DNA of 15,708 nucleotides from JAXHTH01 sp034211115 (GTDB lineage Bacteria > Planctomycetota > Phycisphaerae > Phycisphaerales > SM1A02): NCBI GenBank assembly GCA_034211115.1, contig JAXHTH010000217.1, positions 1 through 15,708 on the forward strand, written 5' to 3'. Every line of letters begins with the position of its first letter. The first letter of the stretch is position 1. Position numbers and translations under genes: made by a program. Under the pieces are notes generated by a model. The model ran no database searches, was not told the DNA's origin, and saw only the letters and a program-made list of their open reading frames with translations. This document shows positions 1 through 7,277 of this stretch, piece after piece.

Positions 1-479
1 CCTTCCAGGAGGATGGTGATCTTCACGGGCAACGTGCCGTGCACGGCGACCCAGGCGCGGAAGGCCTCGAGGATCGTGCTGACCTGGCCCTTGTCATCGT
101 TGGCCCCGCGGGCCACGATCCTCTTGCCGTGCTCGGCGTCGACGATGGCCGGCTCGAACGGATCGCTCTCCCACAGCTCGATCGGATCGGGTGGCTGGAC
201 GTCGTAATGCCCGTAGTAGAGCAGTCGGGGGCCGTCCGCCCCGCCGGGGCCGTCGTGATGGGCGACCACGATCGGCTGGCCCGGCGTGTCGTGCACCGTC
301 GCCTCGAAGCCCAGCTCGCTCAGCCGATCGGCGCACCACTGCGCCGCGGCCCGCGTGTCGGCGTCGTGGGCGGGGTCCGTTCCGACGCTCTTGAGGCGCA
401 GGAAGTCCTTCAATCGCTCGACGGCATCGTCGAAATCCGCATCGATACGTTCCAGAACGGGGGCGAGCGCCTCAGACAT
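1..479 (-). CDS. M20 family metallopeptidase (dipeptidase), N-terminal part, cut by window edge
   Basis: The frame is open from an ATG at 479 to the window edge (159 complete codons), so the C-terminal half is missing. M20 enzymes are di-zinc exopeptidases of the cytoplasm that cleave dipeptides or small peptides. Two hallmark blocks are seen. GHYDVQP at residues 90-96 is followed by the typical 'PxELWxSDPFEP' stretch and supplies the first metal ligand (His91). RGANDDKGQ at residues 124-132 supplies the bridging aspartate (Asp128). The last visible residues (KITILLEG) are those that normally precede the catalytic 'EEE(I/S)GS' motif just outside the window. The start is supported by GGAG at 487-490, seven bases upstream, and by a TAGAAT -10 element at 520-525. 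The pattern is closest to the CNDP-like dipeptidase branch. The exact substrate cannot be told. Confidence 0.93.
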   Translation of the reverse strand, partial: MSEALAPVLERIDADFDDAVERLKDFLRLKSVGTDPAHDADTRAAAQWCADRLSELGFEATVHDTPGQPIVVAHHDGPGGADGPRLLYYGHYDVQPPDPIELWESDPFEPAIVDAEHGKRIVARGANDDKGQVSTILEAFRAWVAVHGTLPVKITILLE

Positions 480-519
480 CACGTGGCTCCATAGAGGGGT
501 GCAGCAAGGGAAGCCACGG

Positions 520-525
520 ATTCTA
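520..525 (-). promoter_or_regulatory. -10 element of the M20 peptidase gene
   Basis: On the minus strand TAGAAT (5 of 6 to TATAAT) lies about 40 bases upstream of the ATG at 479, inside a GC-rich gap of 76 bases. No good -35 element is visible. If active, the peptidase has its own promoter and is not only read from the gene upstream. Confidence 0.4.
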
Positions 526-555
526 CACGCGAGGCGCCGCCGCGCCGGGCCGGGT

Positions 556-867
556 TCAGGGAATCGCCGCCGCGACGAGATACGCCATCAGCAGCAGCCC
601 CAGCGCCACGAAGAAGAGAAAGACCAGCCAGCGCTGGATCAGCCGCTGCTCGCGGTACGCCGACCGGCGCGGGGAGTCGAGCGTGATCGGCTCACCGATC
701 AGCCCCTCCATCTCGGCGTAACTCCGCGCCGGCCGCAGATGAAGATCGCAACCGCATCGGGCGCAGCGTTCGGCGTGGCCGTTCTGAAGCAGGGCGCCGT
801 CGTAACCGCAGACCACGCAGCGTCTCACGTACAGGTCCGGATTGGCGGTCCTGACTCTGCCCACCAT
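556..867 (-). CDS. small zinc-ribbon protein with C-terminal membrane anchor
   Basis: The 103-residue protein is of no family I can name. Its N-terminal half has a zinc-ribbon layout: CVVCG at residues 17-21 and CARCGCDL at 35-42, giving four cysteines in two CxxC pairs (C17, C20, C35, C38) plus an extra C40. A charged linker rich in Arg (about 65-79) leads into one hydrophobic segment at about 80-102 that runs to the C-terminus, so the ribbon would face the cytoplasm with the protein tail-anchored. The two CxxC pairs next to a conventional membrane segment argue against a chance frame. It lies 76 bases ahead of the M20 peptidase on the same strand. A TACTCT -10 element sits so close to the ATG that the mRNA may be leaderless. 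Function is unknown. Confidence 0.75.
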   Translation of the reverse strand: MVGRVRTANPDLYVRRCVVCGYDGALLQNGHAERCARCGCDLHLRPARSYAEMEGLIGEPITLDSPRRSAYREQRLIQRWLVFLFFVALGLLLMAYLVAAAIP

Positions 868-876
868 GCTGAGATC

Positions 877-882
877 AGAGTA
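877..882 (-). promoter_or_regulatory. -10 element (TACTCT) of the zinc-ribbon gene
   Basis: Minus-strand TACTCT ends nine bases before the ATG at 867, so transcription would begin within a few bases of the start codon. The same TACTCT hexamer is used at the csrA and dockerin-protein promoters in this window. The -35 (CTGGGA at 900-905, spacing 17) is poor. Confidence 0.4.
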
Positions 883-943
883 GCACCGTTGCGGGCCAAT
901 CCCAGCAGAATCTGCCCTCTTTCGCGACGTCGATTGACGCGGC

Positions 944-972
944 TTGTCGGGGAGCGCTCGGCGCGGGATAGT
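944..972 (+). promoter_or_regulatory. promoter of the unknown gene at 981
   Basis: TTGTCG (944-949), a 17-base spacer and GATAGT (967-972). The predicted start of transcription falls about two bases before the ATG at 981, which suggests a leaderless or near-leaderless mRNA. It faces away from the zinc-ribbon promoter, so the 113-base gap would be a divergent promoter region. Confidence 0.4.
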
Positions 973-980
973 GCGGGGCG

Positions 981-1565
981 ATGTCTTCCTTGGCGCTGCC
1001 GCGCTGGATCGCCCATCTCCGCCGTCTTGCCGAGCCCGCCGCCGTCTCCGCCGCCCCGCTCGGGGCCGGCGCGCTGGACGTCCCCTTCCGCGGCGCGGTC
1101 TGCGGCGAGCCGGTCGAGGCGCCCGCTGAGCCGATCGGGACGGGCGAGCTGGGCCTGTGGTGGGCCCGCTTCGATGAACGGGTCGACGTGGATGAGATCC
1201 TCGCTGCCCCCACGGACGGCTCGCTCCTGCCGCAGGGGCTGTTCCGGACCATCGAGGTCTGGACCGACGCGGAGCTCTCCGCCCTCCACGCCCTCTGGTG
1301 GCTGGCCCGCGACCGGCAGCGCGATGACTGGCGGCGGCGCCTCGCCGACGCCCGCGACTGGCACCTGCTCAACACCCAGCCGGACAACGCGACCAACCGA
1401 CCGTGGGCGCTGCACGTATTCCTGCTGGGTGGGACCGGTGAGTGCATCCACTATGCCGAAACGCTGCTGCACAACTGCCTGACGATGACCGGCCGACCCG
1501 ATCCGCTCAGCGCGTGGATTCTCCTCGACGCCGCCCGTGCGCTGGAGGAGGAGGCCTCCGGCTGA
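981..1565 (+). CDS. conserved-looking protein of unknown function
   Basis: The 194-residue soluble protein is not one I recognise. It has no signal peptide or membrane segment. The N-terminal third is Ala/Pro-rich. The rest is a compact, Trp-rich domain with 'LGLWWARFDERVDVDEI' near residues 57-73, 'ALHALWWLARDRQRDDW' near 101-117, and a striking polar-aromatic block NTQPDNATNRPWALHVFLL at about 131-149, followed by 'HYAETLLHNC'. The balanced composition and clear helical pattern set it apart from the Arg/Pro/Ala-rich frames on the other strand, which I regard as shadows. The final block looks like a conserved core. The gene stands alone, with a divergent promoter region upstream and the next plus-strand gene 78 bases downstream. 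Function is unknown. Confidence 0.7.
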   Translation: MSSLALPRWIAHLRRLAEPAAVSAAPLGAGALDVPFRGAVCGEPVEAPAEPIGTGELGLWWARFDERVDVDEILAAPTDGSLLPQGLFRTIEVWTDAELSALHALWWLARDRQRDDWRRRLADARDWHLLNTQPDNATNRPWALHVFLLGGTGECIHYAETLLHNCLTMTGRPDPLSAWILLDAARALEEEASG

Positions 1566-1643
1566 GCCGCGCGCGGATCCACGCGCCGACCGCCGGTGCG
1601 CGGGGCCGGGCCGGCTATCATCTTCCGGCACGCTCGGGGATCG

Positions 1644-2348
1644 ATGACAGACCGGACCATGCCGATACGCGGGTACGCTCATCTCTTCCTCGTGGCCGGC
1701 GCGTTCATCGCCGTCTGTCTGCTCGTTCGTCTCGTGCTTGTTCTTCTGGAGCGACGGCGCCGGCGGGTGCTCGAGCGCGCGGCCGAGGAACTCGGTCTCC
1801 GCTTCTCGCCCGGCGGCGCGGCCGCACCCGCCGAGGCCATGCAGCGCCTGCCGCTGTTCTGGTACGGCGTACAGCAGCGGGCCCGCAACGTGCTCTCCGG
1901 TCGAATCGAAGATCTGCGCGCGTGGCTCTTCGATTACCAGTACCGCGTCCCCTACGGCACGATCGAGCCGGACAACACCGAAGCGTCGCTCGTCCCGATT
2001 CAGACCGTCGCCGTCATCCGCCTGGCCGAAGATCGGCTGCCGGACTTCGAGGCCCGGCCGCGCGAGGCGTTTGCGCGCCGGGCGCCGCGGCGTCGGGGAT
2101 ACCACCGCGTCCGTCTGCCGGAGTTCCCCGCCTTCGACGAGCGGTACCTGGTGCGGGGCCGGGACGAGGCCGCCGTCCGGGCCGCGCTGACGGACGAACT
2201 CCTCGCGTATCTACTCCACCGCGACGGCCTGTGCCTCGATGCGGGCGGGCCGTGGCTCGTCGTCTACCGCCCGCAACGGAGGCTCGCGCCTTCGCAGATG
2301 GCCGAACTGCTGGAGGAGGCGTTCGAGATCGGCACGATTCTCGCCTGA
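1644..2348 (+). CDS. membrane-anchored protein of unknown function
   Basis: The protein has 234 residues from the ATG at 1644, chosen because CGGGG lies just upstream and because a TATCAT -10-like element at 1616-1621 lies downstream of the earlier ATG at 1596. One N-terminal membrane helix (about residues 12-35) is followed by a run of arginines (37-41), so the bulk should be cytoplasmic. The soluble part contains 'LFDYQYRVPYGTIEPDN' (95-111) and 'QTVAVIRLAEDRLPDFEARPRE' (about 120-141). That layout of a beta hairpin, 'QTV' and 'LPxFxxRP' recalls DUF3137-like membrane proteins, but I cannot assign it firmly. It precedes lemA by 151 bases on the same strand and may belong to the same transcription unit. 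An alternative start is the ATG at 1659. Confidence 0.7.
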   Translation: MTDRTMPIRGYAHLFLVAGAFIAVCLLVRLVLVLLERRRRRVLERAAEELGLRFSPGGAAAPAEAMQRLPLFWYGVQQRARNVLSGRIEDLRAWLFDYQYRVPYGTIEPDNTEASLVPIQTVAVIRLAEDRLPDFEARPREAFARRAPRRRGYHRVRLPEFPAFDERYLVRGRDEAAVRAALTDELLAYLLHRDGLCLDAGGPWLVVYRPQRRLAPSQMAELLEEAFEIGTILA

Positions 2349-2499
2349 CCCGCCGCCTCCGCCGCCTTCGTGTCCGAACCGCGACCGTTGCGGACAGGCA
2401 GAGCGGCCCGCCTTGAGTTATCCTTATGGCGATTCTGGAACCCGCGCGATCATCGCGCCGGATCCCCCCGCCCGCTTCAGTCCACTCGGGAGGTCGTCC

Positions 2500-3111
2500 A
2501 TGGGAATCGCCATCGTCATCATCCTCGTCGTACTGGCGCTGATCATCCTGCTCTCGATCGGCTGGCTGGTCGGGATCTTCAACCGCCTCGTGCGGCTGCG
2601 CAACCGCTTCCAGAACGCGTTCGCGCAGATCGAGGTCCAGCTCAAGCGCCGCCACGATCTCATTCCCAACCTGGTGGAAACCGCCAAGGGCTACATGAGG
2701 CACGAGCGGGAGACGCTGGAGGCGGTGATCAGCGCCCGCAACCAGGCGGTGGGGGGCCTGGAGCAGGCGGCGAAGGACCCGGGGAACGCGGCGGCCATGC
2801 AGGGCCTGATGGGCGCCGAGGGCGCGCTCTCCGGCGCCCTGGGCCGGCTCTTCGCCGTCATGGAGGCCTACCCCGATCTGAAGGCCAACCAAAACATGAT
2901 GCAGCTCAGTGAGGAGCTGACGTCCACCGAGAACAAGGTCGCCTTCTCCCGCCAGGCCTTCAACGACGCCGTCACCGCATACAACACCTACAAGCAGTCC
3001 TTCCCCGCCATCATCTTCGCGGGCATGTTCGGCCACGCCCAGGACGCGACGCTGCTGGAGTTCGAGGACCGCGAAGCGATCCAGGAACCCCCGAAGGTCT
3101 CCTTCTCGTAA
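2500..3111 (+). CDS. lemA: LemA family membrane protein
   Basis: LemA proteins have one N-terminal membrane helix and a long alpha-helical domain. Their biochemical role is unsettled, and they are often found beside M48 or TPM-domain proteins. The 203-residue product has a hydrophobic helix at about 3-26, then the family signature 'FNRLVRLRNRFQNAFAQIEVQLKRRHDLIPNLVE' (about 25-58), 'YMRHERETLEAVISARN' (64-80), and the C-terminal 'YNTYKQSFPAIIFAGMFG' block that matches the LemA consensus 'YN...k.FP..l.a...gf'. Length fits the family (about 180-210). The start is set by GGGAGG at 2488-2493, six bases upstream of the ATG; earlier in-frame ATGs lack such a site and would run through the preceding gene. 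The M48 protease follows after 29 bases, the classical lemA-htpX-like arrangement. Confidence 0.95.
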   Translation: MGIAIVIILVVLALIILLSIGWLVGIFNRLVRLRNRFQNAFAQIEVQLKRRHDLIPNLVETAKGYMRHERETLEAVISARNQAVGGLEQAAKDPGNAAAMQGLMGAEGALSGALGRLFAVMEAYPDLKANQNMMQLSEELTSTENKVAFSRQAFNDAVTAYNTYKQSFPAIIFAGMFGHAQDATLLEFEDREAIQEPPKVSFS

Positions 3112-3140
3112 GCCGACGCCCTCGCTGACCGGGACCGACC

Positions 3141-5120
3141 ATGGCGATGGACTTCTTTGAAAGCCAGGACGCCGCCCGCCGCAACACCGGCCGGCTGGTG
3201 ATCCTCTTCGTCCTCGCGGTCATCGCGATCATGATCGCCATCTACCTGCTCGTGGCGCTGTTGTTCGGCGTGGGCGGGGGCTATGCGGAGATCGAGGGCT
3301 CGCGCCGCGCGGCCCTGCTGCTGGACTGGCGGCTCATGGCCGCGGTCGGCGCGATCACCCTCGCCGTCGTCGGCCTGGGCAGCCTCTACAAGATGGCCCA
3401 GCTCCGCGCGGGCGGGGGGTTCGTCGCCGAATCCCTCGGCGGCGCCCTCATCCATCCCGAGACCACCGATCCCGTCGAGCGCCGGGTGCTCAACGTCGTC
3501 GAGGAGATGGCCATCGCCTCCGGCACCCCCTGTCCGCCCGTGTACATGCTGGGCGACGAGAAAGGGATCAACGCCTTCGCCGCCGGCTTCTCGCCCGAGG
3601 ATGCCTGCATCGGCGTGACCCGCGGCTGCGCCGAGCAACTGAGCCGCGATCAGCTTCAGGGCGTCATCGCCCACGAGTTCAGCCACATTCTCAACGGCGA
3701 CATGCGGCTGAACATCCGCCTCATCGGCATCCTCAACGGCATCCTCGTCGTCGGGATCATCGGCTACTTCATCCTGCGCTCGTCGTTCTACGCGGGCGGC
3801 GCCTCTCGCCGCTCGGGCAAGCGGGATGGGGCGGGGGCGATTCTCCTTCTCGGCGCGGGCCTCGCCGTCATCGGCTTTGTCGGCACATTCTTCGGCAACT
3901 GGATCAAGGCCGCGGTGAGCCGCCAGCGGGAGTTCCTCGCCGACGCCTCGGCCGTGCAGTTCACCCGTAATCCCTCCGGCATCGCCGGCGCGCTGAAGCG
4001 CATCGGCGGCTACGCGCCCGGGGCGAAAGTCGAGAGCCCCAACGCGCCGGAGGCGAGCCACATGTTCTTCGGCCGGGCGATCACGTCCGGCCTCAACTCG
4101 ATCTTCGCCACCCATCCCCCGCTTCCGGTGCGGATCGAGCGTCTCGAGCCGTCCTGGGACGGCGAGTTCATCACCACCGGCCCCGCGCCCGAGCCCGAGG
4201 CGGCGAAAGCGCCGGGCGCGCCGCGCGCGCACGAGGCCCGGGCGGCGGCGATCGCCGGGCTCGTCGGGGCCGCCGCGGCCGAGCGCCCCGCTCCCCCCCG
4301 CGTCAGCGCCGTGAAGCAGATCGGGCGCCCCACGCAGGAGCACATCGACCACGCCGCGCGGCTCATCCAACGGATTCCCGCCCAGGTCGCCAACGCCGCC
4401 CGCGAGTCCTACGGCGCCCGCGCGGTGGTGTACGGCCTCTTGATCAACCGGGAGCCCGCACCGCGGCGGGTGCAGACGGATCGGCTCGACGAGCACGCCG
4501 ATCGCGGCGTGTGCCGCCTCACCGCGGAACTGTTGCCCGCGCTCGAGAACCTGTCGCGCGAGCTGCGCCTGCCGCTGGTGGATCTGGCGCTGCCGGCGCT
4601 GCGGAACCTGTCGCCCCCGCAGTACGCGGTGTTCAAGCAGAACGTGCAGGCGCTGGTCGATGCCGATGGGAAGATCGATCTCTTCGAGTGGGCGCTGCAG
4701 CGGATCATCCTGCGGCACCTGGAGCCTCAGTTCAGCCGGGTGAAGCCGCCGGTCACGCACTACTACGCGCTGCGCCGGCTCGGGCGGCAGTGCTCGGCCC
4801 TCCTTTCGACGCTGGCGTACGTGGGGCATCGTGATCGCGCCGCCGCGCAGCGCGCCTTCAGCCTCGCAATCTCCAGGCTCGCGGTGCGCTCCGCCTCGAT
4901 GCTGCCGCCCGAGGCGTGCACGATGCAGGCGCTGGATGAAGCGCTGCACGATCTGAACCGCACGACCCCGCGCCTGAAGAAGCAGATTCTCACGGCCTGC
5001 GCGGCGTGCGTGAGCGCCGATCGCGAGGTGACGGTCGACGAAGCGGAGCTGTTCCGCGCGTTGTGCGACGGGCTGTCCTGCCCGATGCCCCCGCTCCTGC
5101 CCGGCCAGCCGCTGGGGTAG
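3141..5120 (+). CDS. HtpX-like M48 membrane metalloprotease with C-terminal TerB-like region
   Basis: The 659-residue zinc endopeptidase sits in the cytoplasmic membrane and is expected to degrade misfolded or membrane proteins. There are hydrophobic segments at about 18-44, 65-82, 193-213 and 231-252. The zinc site is HEFSH at 178-182 (His178, Glu179, His182), with Glu264 in REFLADASAVQFTR as the third ligand and the downstream family block THPPLPVRIERL at 324-335. Ordinary HtpX proteins end near here at about 290-330 residues. This one continues for 320 more: an Ala/Pro-rich linker (345-390), then a helical region with two acidic motifs resembling TerB domains, 'VDADGKIDLFEWALQRII' (506-523) and 'VSADREVTVDEAELFRALCDGL' (624-645). 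The gene starts 29 bases after lemA, so both are probably cotranscribed. The protease assignment is firm; TerB similarity is by eye. Confidence 0.95.
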   Translation: MAMDFFESQDAARRNTGRLVILFVLAVIAIMIAIYLLVALLFGVGGGYAEIEGSRRAALLLDWRLMAAVGAITLAVVGLGSLYKMAQLRAGGGFVAESLGGALIHPETTDPVERRVLNVVEEMAIASGTPCPPVYMLGDEKGINAFAAGFSPEDACIGVTRGCAEQLSRDQLQGVIAHEFSHILNGDMRLNIRLIGILNGILVVGIIGYFILRSSFYAGGASRRSGKRDGAGAILLLGAGLAVIGFVGTFFGNWIKAAVSRQREFLADASAVQFTRNPSGIAGALKRIGGYAPGAKVESPNAPEASHMFFGRAITSGLNSIFATHPPLPVRIERLEPSWDGEFITTGPAPEPEAAKAPGAPRAHEARAAAIAGLVGAAAAERPAPPRVSAVKQIGRPTQEHIDHAARLIQRIPAQVANAARESYGARAVVYGLLINREPAPRRVQTDRLDEHADRGVCRLTAELLPALENLSRELRLPLVDLALPALRNLSPPQYAVFKQNVQALVDADGKIDLFEWALQRIILRHLEPQFSRVKPPVTHYYALRRLGRQCSALLSTLAYVGHRDRAAAQRAFSLAISRLAVRSASMLPPEACTMQALDEALHDLNRTTPRLKKQILTACAACVSADREVTVDEAELFRALCDGLSCPMPPLLPGQPLG

Positions 5121-5192
5121 GGGCGCACGCGTGGCATGTCGATGACGGGCGCGAAGCGGCAGGCCGGCTCGTCCCCGAGCCCGGGTGCGCCC
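5121..5192. terminator. hairpin region between convergent genes
   Basis: Between the stop codons at 5120 (plus) and 5213 (minus), GGGCGCAC (5121-5128) pairs perfectly with GTGCGCCC (5185-5192). Nested inside is GGCTCG (5166-5171), loop TCCC, CGAGCC (5176-5181). Neither side has a T-run, so this may act as a transcription barrier or a Rho-dependent end rather than a canonical intrinsic terminator. Confidence 0.35.
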
Positions 5193-5212
5193 GAACGGGA
5201 CGACGCGGCCGC

Positions 5213-6226
5213 TCACGTCAGCGGCGTGACGCCGATGGTGTCGCTGACGTGCGCGCGGAGCAGTCCCGCCGCGTCGCCCGGGATCGAGATGTAATCGCTC
5301 GATTCGGCGTATGAGGTTCGCACGGCGCGGAAGCGCCCCCCGCCGCCGATGCTGACGAACCCGCGCAGCGGATGCCCCGACGCCGGGTCGCCCAGCGTGG
5401 CGGTGCGCGTGCGCGTGACGAACGGGACCTCATCGAGCCGCGCCTGGAGGATCGGCCCGCCGTGCAGCGGATCGATGCGGCCGGAGCGGGCGAAGCCCAG
5501 CTTGCGGAGGATGATCAGGGCCGGTTCCTCCTCCGGCCCGACGCGCCCGATCAGGTTGCGCGCCTCCGGCGTGAGCAGCGACACGTAGATCTCGTCCTCG
5601 GGAAACAGGGCCCGGATGAAGTGCCGGCTGCGGCGACTGAAACGCTCCGCCTCGGCGTACCGCAGGTTGATGAACCGCCGGCCGAGCTGCTCCCAGAGCG
5701 AATCGCGGCTGTTGGACGCGCGGGGCGGGGCAAGCGTGACCACCAGTTGATCGGCGAACCACGCCCGGTGCAGGCCGATGAAGTGAAAGCACGCGAGGCT
5801 GAGGAACGAGCCGAGTTTTTCGCGGTGCCCGCGATAGGGCGGGGCGAGGACGAGATCGCTCATCTCGCTCGTCTTCGTCTCATCCGCCCCCACCTGGAGC
5901 GTAAGATGCACGTGCCCGGCCTGGAGATCGTCGCTGTAGTGCTCGCGCTTGCGGACGTTGAGGAAGCTGAGCGGCCGACCCGGCCCGGACCCGCAGGAGC
6001 GGATCGAGCTCATCCCGATCGCCGCCCCCGTCTCCGTGTCCTCGAGCACGAAGATGAAGCGGCGGTCGTGCTCGTCGGCCACCCGACCCGCGAAGCTCTC
6101 CGACGACGCGTTGATGCGGCGGTTGATTTCGTCCCCGTCCGCGGGCGCGCCCGTGAAATGCCGCATCCGCGCCAGCCGCATGAGCGTGGCGTGATCGTCC
6201 GTCGTGGCCTGGCGAATCACGAACAT
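5213..6226 (-). CDS. astA: arginine/ornithine N-succinyltransferase family protein (AstA-like)
   Basis: AstA transfers succinyl from succinyl-CoA to the alpha-amino group of arginine, the first step of the AST pathway of arginine breakdown. The 337-residue length matches the family (about 340). Family features seen are the GNAT-type opening FVIRQATTDDHATLMRLA (residues 2-19), 'GMSSIRSCGSGPGRPLSF' (71-88), 'SEMSDLVLAPPYRG' (120-133), 'FPEDEIYVSLLTPEARNLIG' (208-227) followed by 'LRKLGF' (240-245), and IDPLHGGPILQA (251-262). The start at 6226 is preferred over upstream ATGs because GGGAG lies five bases before it. It is last in a run of four minus-strand genes, 139 bases after dapF, with a possible promoter of its own. 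No astB, astC, astD or astE gene is in the window, so the real substrate could differ from arginine. Confidence 0.87.
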   Translation of the reverse strand: MFVIRQATTDDHATLMRLARMRHFTGAPADGDEINRRINASSESFAGRVADEHDRRFIFVLEDTETGAAIGMSSIRSCGSGPGRPLSFLNVRKREHYSDDLQAGHVHLTLQVGADETKTSEMSDLVLAPPYRGHREKLGSFLSLACFHFIGLHRAWFADQLVVTLAPPRASNSRDSLWEQLGRRFINLRYAEAERFSRRSRHFIRALFPEDEIYVSLLTPEARNLIGRVGPEEEPALIILRKLGFARSGRIDPLHGGPILQARLDEVPFVTRTRTATLGDPASGHPLRGFVSIGGGGRFRAVRTSYAESSDYISIPGDAAGLLRAHVSDTIGVTPLT

Positions 6227-6267
6227 CCAAACTCCCGCCTGCGATCGCAGAGACAGGGGACGCCTGC

Positions 6268-6298
6268 CCATTAGGCGGCAGATGAGGCGCCCGGTCAA
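6268..6298 (-). promoter_or_regulatory. possible promoter of the astA-like gene
   Basis: On the minus strand TTGACC (6293-6298) is followed, at 18-19 bases, by TAATGG (6268-6273) or CTAATG one base upstream. The -35 is good (5 of 6), but the -10 and spacing are weak. It lies in the 139-base gap after dapF, a gap large enough to hold a separate promoter. Confidence 0.33.
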
Positions 6299-6365
6299 GG
6301 CGAAGAGGAGGGGATATCGCCCTCAATCTCGACGCGCCTCGCGGCGGGCGGGCGGTCGATCGAGG

Positions 6366-7277
6366 TTATCGGCGCTGCGCATTGCCGGGTCCGGTCCAGA
6401 CGCCCTCGAAGACTTCGGCCGCGGGCCCCGTCATGAACAGGTGATTCGTCGCCTCGTCCCAGCGGAGCCGAAGCTCGCCGCCCGGCAGGTGCGCCCGAAG
6501 AAGGCGCTCCGTCCGTCCGGTGACGAACCCGGCGGCGCAGACGGCGGCGGCGCCGGTGCCGCAGGCGAGCGTCTCGCCGCTGCCCCGCTCCCAGGTGCGC
6601 ATCCTGATTTCGCTGCGCGACATCACCTTCACCCAGTGGACGTTGATCCGCCGCGGGAACGCGCGGTGGCGCTCGATCCGCGGCCCCCAGTACCTCACGT
6701 CGAGCTCATCCGGATCCGGGGGCATCAGCTCCGGATGCTCCTCATCGAAGAGCACGACGTGCGGGTTGCCCATCGAGACGAACACGCCGATCCAGCATTC
6801 GTCGTCCACGCCGATGGCCCAGTGCCCGGGCACGCCTTCCCACGCCAGCTCGGGCACATCGACCGGAATGCGCTCGACGTCGAGGATCGGCTCTCCCATG
6901 TCGACGGTGACCTGCTCGACGCGGCCCGCGGAGTCGAGCTCGTAGTCCAGGCTCAGCACACCCGCCGCCGTCTGCACCCGCAGCGGCTGCGCCTCGGCGA
7001 GCCTTCGATCGATGACGTACTTGCACAGGCAGCGGATGCCGTTGCCGCACATCTCCGCCTCGCTGCCGTCGGCGTTGAACATCCGCATGCGCATGTGCGC
7101 TTCGACCTCGCGCTCGGGGGGCAGGGCGAGTATGAGCCCGTCGGCGCCGACGCCGAAGTGCCGATCGGACATCACGCGCGCCAGCGTTTCGGGGCCGGCG
7201 ACAGGCTCCTTCATCCCGTCGATGAGGATGTAGTCGTTGCCGGTGCCGTGCATCTTCGCGAAGCGGAGACTGGTCAT
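6366..7277 (-). CDS. dapF: diaminopimelate epimerase
   Basis: DapF interconverts LL- and meso-diaminopimelate in the cytoplasm without a cofactor. The product feeds lysine and, where present, peptidoglycan synthesis. The 303-residue protein opens with the family block FAKMHGTGNDYILID (6-20). The two catalytic cysteines are in MCGNGIRC (Cys77) and ACGTGAAAV (Cys239). Other family blocks are FGVGADGL (41-48), FNADGSEAEMCGNG (67-80) and SMGNPHVVLFDE (168-179). It is slightly longer than the usual 270-290 residues, mostly through an insert near 140-200. The ATG at 7277 is chosen because the HGTGND core then starts at the normal distance, and because it overlaps the TGA of the upstream M48 gene as ATGA, which implies coupled translation. 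Upstream in-frame starts would run into that gene. Confidence 0.97.
   Translation of the reverse strand: MTSLRFAKMHGTGNDYILIDGMKEPVAGPETLARVMSDRHFGVGADGLILALPPEREVEAHMRMRMFNADGSEAEMCGNGIRCLCKYVIDRRLAEAQPLRVQTAAGVLSLDYELDSAGRVEQVTVDMGEPILDVERIPVDVPELAWEGVPGHWAIGVDDECWIGVFVSMGNPHVVLFDEEHPELMPPDPDELDVRYWGPRIERHRAFPRRINVHWVKVMSRSEIRMRTWERGSGETLACGTGAAAVCAAGFVTGRTERLLRAHLPGGELRLRWDEATNHLFMTGPAAEVFEGVWTGPGNAQRR

Noticed and set aside
825..2105. 426-codon minus-strand frame over 825-2105
   Set aside because: Arg/Ala/Pro-rich low-complexity product overlapping three better-supported genes.
2988..5216. 742-codon open frame antisense to the M48 protease
   Set aside because: Arg/Ala/Gly/His-rich composition without any motif; the opposite frame has the HEFSH site and other family blocks.
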